Translations under genes and position numbers: made by a program
Shown here: positions 7,209 to 11,802 of the stretch, in pieces
Position numbering within the stretch: position 1 is the first letter of the stretch
How the letters are laid out: the number at the start of each line of letters is the position of its first letter
Notes under the pieces: generated by a model
The model's input: the letters and a program-made list of their open reading frames with translations, nothing else
Database searches by the model: none
Told to the model about the DNA's origin: nothing
Assembly (NCBI GenBank): GCA_039934475.1
Contig: JBDTMC010000244.1
Location: 1 to 11,802, forward strand
Length of the DNA stretch: 11,802 nt
Direction: 5' to 3'
DNA from: JBDTMC01 sp039934475
GTDB taxonomy: Bacteria > Acidobacteriota > Terriglobia > Bryobacterales > Bryobacteraceae

Positions 7209-10200
7209 CTAAAAATGAATTTTAGCCACAAACTCAAACACGCGAGGGTTTCCCGCGCTCGTGATTGACCCGAAGGCCGCGCTTCCAAAGCTTCCATTGG
7301 GATCGTTAAGTGGAGGCGTGTTCGAGACATTGAATACCTCGGCGCGCAATTCGACGTTAGCTCGTTCGGTAATGTGAAATGTCTTACCCAGCATCAAGTC
7401 GGCATTCTGCAGCCCTGGTCCGCGAACCGGGTTGCGTGAACTGTTCCCAATCACGAACTGCGGGGCGGCGCTAAACGCGGCCGTGTTGAAGTACTTCGCC
7501 ACGGTGCTAGCCGCAAACTCGTTCGGATCGCTTGTCCGGTTCGGTCGCTGCACAGCGTAACCAAGACTGGAGTTGCTATTGGTCGCCTGCGTAACGGCCA
7601 CTGCGTCGCCCGCTTGCATACGCAGCAGTCCGGCGAGTTGCCACCCGGAGATCTTCCACAGTCGCGGAATTTCGTACACCCAACCAAGGGCAAATACATT
7701 GGGTATATCGCCGCTGGAAACGTCCTTTTCCAAATGCCGGTTAAAGGCATCCGCCGCCCCGGTGTTGTTTAGCACAGGCCCCGTGAAGATCGTTTGCGAA
7801 AAGACGCTGGAAGCGTCGTCCAGCAGTTTCGAAAAGGTGTAAGCGGCGTTCAATGTCAATCCTCGCGACAACCGCTTCTCCACCTTCACCGTCGCCGCGT
7901 TGTATTTTGAGTTGCCAACATTATCGCGGAATAACGCTACGTTCGTGAACCTGGGGTAGGCACGCAGAAGTTGTTGCTGTGCGATGGTCGACCTTCCCAG
8001 TGAGGACGACGCTGGGATCTCGCCAAAATACGGATTGGTCACCCTGGTGAGCAGCGCTGCACCCTGCGCCAGATACTGCGAAGGCAGTTGATTGATGTTG
8101 GCGTCGGGAATTCCAAGCCGCGTGTTCTTTGAACCCAGGTACGCGACTTCCACGTTGAGGTTTCGGCCGATGGTCTTCTGCACTGTGAAGTTCCACTGTT
8201 GCGAGTAGCCGGATCCGCTGTTTCGATCCACGCCAAACACACCCTGGCCCAGTCCGGAGTTCGGGTTCGGCGCCGTCACTTGCACGGTGGGGCCATTCGC
8301 CAATCCAAACGCGGCGTTCACGTTGTCCTGCGACTGCTGGCCCACGGTCTGCACAAAGGGAAACTGCGGCATGGTGAACGGGGTGGTGATGCCTGACTGC
8401 TCAAAGAAAACCATGCCGTAGCCGGAACGGAGCACCCATGTGTCTCCCATGCGATAAGCCAGGCCCATGCGCGGGCCGAAATTGCCCCACTCCAGCTCTC
8501 GCGCCGTGTGTGGAAACTCCAACACCTCCGACTTGAGGTTGAACACGGCACCTTGGTCGTGCCTTTCCGTCGAGGGGAAGTTCAAGGTATATCGCGTCCC
8601 CAAATTCAAGGTGAGGCGCTGCGACACGCGCCAGTCATCACCGAAGAAAAACTCAGCGATGTGCGCCCGCGGTTGAATCACGTTCTTCTGGATGTCGATG
8701 GTGAACGCATTCACCTGTCCCAGCAACAGCGATGCCAGCGCGTTGCCACTTCCCGAAACCGTAGCGCTGTTCGTGCCCGTCGTAGAGAATCCAAAAGATC
8801 CAGTTGGATTTGGCGGGTTGAGAACATCGAGAGCCTCGCGCCGGATGTCGGCTCCGAACTTGAACGTATGGCGGCCGCGCACATGGGTGTACGTATCGAG
8901 GAATTCCGTGATCGATGTAGTGAAGCGCGAATTGGCAGCCGTGGTAGGACCCACTTGCTGGAATCCGGCGACCGTGAAGATGGGCAACACGGAAGCGAAC
9001 GAGTTGGAGGGCAATCCGGGCACTGTGATTCCGCCGTCTTGCAGCGACCGCTGGTCGAGATCTCGCCGCGAGTAGCCAAAGCGAAGCTGGTTCAGGCTGT
9101 TAGGCGACCGCACCCAGTTGTAGTCGCCGACAAAGGCGTCGCCGCGCGTGATGGCGCGGCCAATCACGCCGGAGGTCAGACTGCCGCTGCCGTCGGGCAA
9201 CGGGGCGACAGGAGTGTCGTCGTCACGAAGCAATGTATACCGTCCGAAGAGGCGGTGCTTGGCGCCGATGTAGCGGTCCAGGCGGAAATCGGCCTGATCC
9301 TGATTATCGGGTTCGGTGGCGGTGCGCACGAAGTTGTTCGCGCCAGCAACGTTCGGCACAGGGTAATGCTGCAGTACCTGCGCGGCGATCGGATCCACGC
9401 GCGACGTGGGGATCGTGTTGTTCGCAAAGCGCGTGCGAGGCGAGGTCAAGGGATCGAAGATCGCCTGCGTGAACACACCATTCCGTTGCGCCAGCGTCGG
9501 GACCACGCTGAACCGGGTAATGCCGGTGCGTAGGCGCGTCCCCTGCCAATCGGCGAAGAAAAATGTCTTGTTCTTTTGAATCGGCCCGCCGATGGTCAGC
9601 CCATATTGGTTCCGGCGAAACAGGGGAGTCGGCCCTGGCTGCGCGAAGAGGTTTCGCGCATTCAATGCCTCATTGCGAAAGAACTCGAACAGGCTGCCAT
9701 GAAACTGATTGCTCCCCGACTTCCCAATCACCATCACCGTGCCGCCGTTAGAACGGCCGTACTCCGGTGAATAGGCATTGATGTTCAGCTTGAACTCCGC
9801 CATGCCATCGATGATCGGGTAGTAGACCACCTGGCCCGGCTCCGGCTGCAATACGCTGATGCCATCGTAGAGGTACTCATTGGTGCGCGGCCGGCTCCCA
9901 TTGATGCGCGGCAGAAACTGGCCGTTTGGCAGCGCCACGCCGGGAGCAAGGGTGACCAGCGGAATGAAGTTGCGCCCATCCAGCGGCAGTGTCGAGATCT
10001 TCTTTTCGTCCACGTTGAGGCTCATCTCGCCGCTTGCCGTCTGGACCATCGAAGCACCCGCCCGGACGTCCACCGATTGGGACGGCGAGCCAATCTCCAA
10101 TTTGAAGTTCAGCACGGCCCGTTCCGCCAATCGCAGCGTCACGCCCGATTGCCTGTATGTGCGAAACCCAGGCTGCTTCACGCTAACGACGTACTCTCCG

Positions 10201-10427
10201 GCCGGCAGCCCCAGCAGGTGATAAACCCCGGACTCATCGGTGACCGTCGAATACTGAGCCATCGTCGCCTGGTCCTGCGCCTCAACGCTTGCCTTCGTAA
10301 TCACGAGGCCCGAAGGATCTTCGATGGACCCATAAAGTTCCGCGCGCCCAGCCTGCCCCCAGCAAAGCATCGACGTGAAGATAAACCCCGAAGAGAGGCG
10401 GAATAGGTGTCGCGTGCGAATGGCCAT
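7209..10427 (-). CDS. TonB-dependent receptor with N-terminal carboxypeptidase-regulatory-like domain (Oar-like)
   Basis: The 1072-residue outer-membrane protein has a signal peptide (MAIRTRHLF, then a hydrophobic run to about the AGRA segment). A carboxypeptidase-regulatory-like beta-sandwich follows at about 26-106 (GSIEDPSGLVI, TVTDESGVYHLLGLPAGEY, VKQPGFRTY). Next comes the plug region (about 140-235: LPLDGRNFIPLVTLAPGV, YLYDGISV, SPEYGRSNGG) and a long beta-barrel ending in VAKIHF with a terminal aromatic, as outer-membrane barrels do. This architecture is expanded in Acidobacteria. It should move a large ligand across the outer membrane using TonB energy, or act in adhesion; the ligand is unknown. 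I prefer the ATG at 10427 because it begins a normal signal peptide; a TTG at 10439 would add four residues, and neither has a clear ribosome site. No TonB, ExbB or SusD-like gene is beside it. Confidence 0.9.
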   Translation of the reverse strand: MAIRTRHLFRLSSGFIFTSMLCWGQAGRAELYGSIEDPSGLVITKASVEAQDQATMAQYSTVTDESGVYHLLGLPAGEYVVSVKQPGFRTYRQSGVTLRLAERAVLNFKLEIGSPSQSVDVRAGASMVQTASGEMSLNVDEKKISTLPLDGRNFIPLVTLAPGVALPNGQFLPRINGSRPRTNEYLYDGISVLQPEPGQVVYYPIIDGMAEFKLNINAYSPEYGRSNGGTVMVIGKSGSNQFHGSLFEFFRNEALNARNLFAQPGPTPLFRRNQYGLTIGGPIQKNKTFFFADWQGTRLRTGITRFSVVPTLAQRNGVFTQAIFDPLTSPRTRFANNTIPTSRVDPIAAQVLQHYPVPNVAGANNFVRTATEPDNQDQADFRLDRYIGAKHRLFGRYTLLRDDDTPVAPLPDGSGSLTSGVIGRAITRGDAFVGDYNWVRSPNSLNQLRFGYSRRDLDQRSLQDGGITVPGLPSNSFASVLPIFTVAGFQQVGPTTAANSRFTTSITEFLDTYTHVRGRHTFKFGADIRREALDVLNPPNPTGSFGFSTTGTNSATVSGSGNALASLLLGQVNAFTIDIQKNVIQPRAHIAEFFFGDDWRVSQRLTLNLGTRYTLNFPSTERHDQGAVFNLKSEVLEFPHTARELEWGNFGPRMGLAYRMGDTWVLRSGYGMVFFEQSGITTPFTMPQFPFVQTVGQQSQDNVNAAFGLANGPTVQVTAPNPNSGLGQGVFGVDRNSGSGYSQQWNFTVQKTIGRNLNVEVAYLGSKNTRLGIPDANINQLPSQYLAQGAALLTRVTNPYFGEIPASSSLGRSTIAQQQLLRAYPRFTNVALFRDNVGNSKYNAATVKVEKRLSRGLTLNAAYTFSKLLDDASSVFSQTIFTGPVLNNTGAADAFNRHLEKDVSSGDIPNVFALGWVYEIPRLWKISGWQLAGLLRMQAGDAVAVTQATNSNSSLGYAVQRPNRTSDPNEFAASTVAKYFNTAAFSAAPQFVIGNSSRNPVRGPGLQNADLMLGKTFHITERANVELRAEVFNVSNTPPLNDPNGSFGSAAFGSITSAGNPRVFEFVAKIHF

Positions 10428-10432
10428 GTGGT

Positions 10433-10447
10433 GCGTCAAGATGACGC
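10433..10447. promoter_or_regulatory. Short palindrome just upstream of the TonB-dependent receptor
   Basis: GCGTCA (10433-10438) and TGACGC (10442-10447) are perfect complements around AGA. The site is 5 bp upstream of the preferred ATG, where it could be an operator or a hairpin hiding the translation start. A TAAACT box on the - strand about 10 bp further upstream is a weak -10 candidate. The 51-bp gap to the MazF-type gene holds nothing else I can support. Confidence 0.25.
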
Positions 10448-10478
10448 CGTTAGTTTACCACGACACTCGCGCGGGGCT

Positions 10479-10805
10479 CTATCCGCAGCCCAAGGAGAAG
10501 CGTAAGGCCGAGCAAACCTGTGCCATTCGCCGAGTGCTCAACACACTCACGCGTGCTCCAAGACGCGTTTGGGACAGAGTAATCGTATTGTGCAGATTCA
10601 CCGCACACAGAGTCTTCATTCCGTCGTCGCTGTCCAAAACCACTTCGGACGGAACTCCGCGAATCGTCGAAGTGATCGGTGCGACGGTGACTGTCGCGAG
10701 ATGGCCGAGAGCAGCATCACGGGTGAGAATCAACACTGGGCGCCGTTTGTCTGGCGGCGCAAACTCGCACAGTCTCACTTCGCCGCGACTTAGCCCTCGG
10801 GCCAC
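10479..10805 (-). CDS. mazF: MazF/PemK-family endoribonuclease toxin
   Basis: With the GTG start at 10805 the protein has 108 residues, normal for MazF. It carries RGEV near the N-terminus, KRRPVLILTRD with the likely catalytic R22, VAPITSTIRG with the likely catalytic T45, then a GM...CAVNLHNT segment and a VCSALRFSLGC end. MazF toxins cut mRNA (sometimes tRNA or rRNA) at short sequences and are held inactive by the cognate antitoxin. The start is supported by GGGAAGGGG 7 bases upstream (10813-10821) and by homology, since MazF proteins begin just before RGEV; a TTG at 10823 would add six unlikely residues. The gene overlaps the antitoxin by 16 bp in another frame, consistent with translational coupling. 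Cleavage specificity cannot be read from the sequence. Confidence 0.88.
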   Translation of the reverse strand: MARGLSRGEVRLCEFAPPDKRRPVLILTRDAALGHLATVTVAPITSTIRGVPSEVVLDSDDGMKTLCAVNLHNTITLSQTRLGARVSVLSTRRMAQVCSALRFSLGCG

Positions 10806-11023
10806 GCGGCAACCCCTTCCCAAACTTCATACTCTTCCGATCGTTGCGGCTGCTTCATGTAGCCGGCGCGATCCTGATCGTCCAATTCGGCCTCTTGCAA
10901 GCGTTTCAAGTGCGCCCTTAGAGCTTCGCGTATTAGTGCTGACCGATTCACTTTTCCCCGGGCAGCTGCGTCATCAGCGGCCTTTAGCAGGCCCGCATCT
11001 AGTACGACCTGGATCGTTTCCAT
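10790..11023 (-). CDS. Ribbon-helix-helix antitoxin of the MazF-type toxin
   Basis: The 77-residue protein has an N-terminal ribbon-helix-helix fold: a short strand METIQVVLD, a helix from about 10 to 20 (LLKAADDAAARG), the NRSALIREAL turn and second helix, and LKRL. The C-terminal half (about 45-77) is acidic and ends in a YEVWEGVAAWPEG segment, typical of the flexible toxin-binding tail of MazE-type antitoxins of the ribbon-helix-helix class rather than the AbrB class. It should neutralise the toxin and repress its own promoter. The ATG at 11023 is preferred over a GTG at 11056 because it begins at the canonical first strand and lies 15 bp after the expected transcription start; GGAG sits 11 bases upstream. 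It lies upstream of, and overlaps, the toxin gene. Confidence 0.85.
   Translation of the reverse strand: METIQVVLDAGLLKAADDAAARGKVNRSALIREALRAHLKRLQEAELDDQDRAGYMKQPQRSEEYEVWEGVAAWPEG
10813..10821 (-). promoter_or_regulatory. Shine-Dalgarno site of the toxin inside the antitoxin gene
   Basis: On the - strand GGGAAGGGG lies within the last codons of the antitoxin gene and ends 7 bases before the GTG at 10805. It is the strongest ribosome site in the window and fixes the toxin start. Confidence 0.65.
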
Positions 11024-11038
11024 TGGTTGTGTAGCTCC

Positions 11039-11060
11039 ATCCACAGTATAATCCACAGTA
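11039..11060 (-). promoter_or_regulatory. Promoter and tandem-repeat operator candidate of the toxin-antitoxin operon
   Basis: The 10-base word TACTGTGGAT (- strand) occurs twice, at 11060-11051 and 11048-11039, separated by TA, giving a 12-bp period. The second copy overlaps TATACT (11050-11045), a good -10 box, so transcription would start near 11038. The -35 region (TTTCGC at about 11073-11068) is poor. Ribbon-helix-helix dimers commonly bind adjacent repeats one helical turn apart over their own promoter, which fits an autorepression site. Confidence 0.55.
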
Positions 11061-11086
11061 CTCCCGAGCGAAAAGCCCGACCTGGC

Positions 11087-11802
11087 CTACTTAACACCGC
11101 GATAGAATACCCGCCACACCTTGCCGTGCTGGCTCTCACTGATGTAGAGCGAGCCATCGGGTCCTTCGGCAACGCCGTCGGCCCGGGCCTGGGCGTCATC
11201 CGGATTCATGAGCGGAGTCTTGCCCGCGAAGCCGCCGGCAAAAACTTCGTGGCTTCCAGACGGCTTGCCTGCCACAAACGGCTGAAACGTCACGTTGTAG
11301 CCTTCCTGCGCCAGCGGTCCGCGGTTCCATGAACCATGGAAGGCAATGAAAGCGCCGTTCTTGTAATGCTTTGGAAATTGCGAGCCGGTGTAAAACGTTA
11401 CGTCCACTGGCGCCCAATGCGCCGGAAAACTCGTCACAGGAGGCGTAAACGCGGTGCACCGGCCAACCGTTTTGCCATCGCCGCCGTACTCGGGATTCAA
11501 CAGGAACTTCTTCTGCTGGTAGTCGAAGAAACAATAGGGCCAGCCGAAGTCTGATCCCTGCACCGCTCGGAACATCGGCTCGGCCGGACGCTCCGCATTC
11601 TCCTGGGCCGTGAACTTCCCAGGCCACAGCACGTCTAACTGGTCCCGGCTGTTCATCACGATGTACAACGCGCCATCATGCCAGGCGATGGCCGGCATCT
11701 GCCGCAAGCCGGTGGCGAAGCGAGTGCCGTCCTCTTGTTTCTGTCCAAGCTTGCTCTCTGAGAACTTCCAGATACCGCCATTCTTTTCCAGTAGCGGGCA
11801 AG
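11087..11802 (-). CDS. PQQ-type sorbosone/glucose dehydrogenase-like protein, C-terminal part (5' end outside window)
   Basis: The frame is open from the right edge to the TAG at 11087-11089, giving 237 visible residues; the TTG and ATG codons near 11697-11707 are internal. Features of the soluble PQQ sugar dehydrogenase/L-sorbosone dehydrogenase six-blade propeller are seen in order: GGIWKF, TRFATGLRQMPAIAW, LYIVMNSRDQLDVLW, a PAEPMFRAVQGSDFGWPYC segment, PEYGGDG, FIAFHGSWNRG and the closing GVAEGPDGSLYISES with HGKVWRV. These enzymes oxidise sugars or aldehydes in the periplasm and pass electrons to the respiratory chain. PQQ ligands and the signal peptide lie mostly in the missing N-terminal part, so cofactor use is inferred. 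The stop is 63 bp before the antitoxin ATG on the same strand; the toxin-antitoxin pair has its own promoter in that gap. Confidence 0.83.
   Translation of the reverse strand, partial: CPLLEKNGGIWKFSESKLGQKQEDGTRFATGLRQMPAIAWHDGALYIVMNSRDQLDVLWPGKFTAQENAERPAEPMFRAVQGSDFGWPYCFFDYQQKKFLLNPEYGGDGKTVGRCTAFTPPVTSFPAHWAPVDVTFYTGSQFPKHYKNGAFIAFHGSWNRGPLAQEGYNVTFQPFVAGKPSGSHEVFAGGFAGKTPLMNPDDAQARADGVAEGPDGSLYISESQHGKVWRVFYRGVK

Noticed and set aside
8508..9533. A 341-codon open frame on the + strand, antisense to the TonB-dependent receptor
   Set aside because: The translation is rich in R, H and G with no recognisable motif, and it lies fully opposite a well-supported receptor gene. It is a frame shadow of GC-rich coding DNA.
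10479..11056. Toxin-antitoxin pair as part of a mobile element
   Set aside because: No integrase, transposase, terminal inverted repeats or target duplication were found around it.
11061..11086. Possible terminator hairpin after the PQQ-type dehydrogenase
   Set aside because: Only a weak GGGC/GCTC pairing around a T-rich loop was found, with no stable stem or T-run after it.

Overview
The window looks like chromosomal DNA from an acidobacterium of the Solibacter/Bryobacter type. The basis is family-level: a large outer-membrane receptor with an N-terminal carboxypeptidase-regulatory-like domain in front of a TonB-type plug and barrel, chitobiase-like surface repeats, a secreted S9 peptidase and a PQQ-type sugar dehydrogenase, all in fairly GC-rich DNA. 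No rRNA, tRNA, CRISPR array, insertion sequence or phage gene was seen. Placement by genus is inference.

Layout. 1-754 (+): the C-terminal end of a surface or secreted protein made of three exactly 80-residue chitobiase/hexosaminidase C-terminal-type repeats. 817-2877 (-): exported prolyl-oligopeptidase-family (S9) serine peptidase, convergent to the first gene across a small hairpin. 2934-3947 (+): LacI-family regulator, divergent from the peptidase across 56 bp. 4953-3931 and 5940-4969 (-): a two-gene unit in which an aldo/keto reductase very like plant L-galactose dehydrogenase comes first, followed 15 bp later by a zinc-dependent medium-chain dehydrogenase of the L-galactonate/sorbitol/threonine dehydrogenase type. 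A 30-bp imperfect palindrome just upstream of the reductase is a good operator candidate. 7160-6033 (-): XRE-type DNA-binding domain fused to a periplasmic-binding-protein-like sensor. 10427-7209 (-): TonB-dependent receptor. 11023-10479 (-): a ribbon-helix-helix antitoxin and MazF-type toxin pair with its own promoter and a tandem-repeat operator candidate. 11802-11087 (-): C-terminal part of a PQQ-type sorbosone/glucose dehydrogenase, running off the right edge.

How the genes may work together. The centre (about 2.9-6.0 kb) reads as a small sugar-oxidation locus: a LacI-type sensor, an aldose 1-dehydrogenase and an alditol/aldonate dehydrogenase that could act in sequence on an L-sugar such as L-galactose or L-fucose. 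The receptor at 7.2-10.4 kb could import an oligosaccharide or other ligand, and the XRE/PBP-like protein directly downstream of it could sense a small ligand. The substrate cannot be fixed from the sequence. The toxin-antitoxin pair sits between two metabolic genes as a self-contained module. Nothing in the window is clearly a new system. The best leads are the palindrome with the paired L-sugar dehydrogenases, the toxin-antitoxin operator and the orphan XRE/PBP-like regulator.
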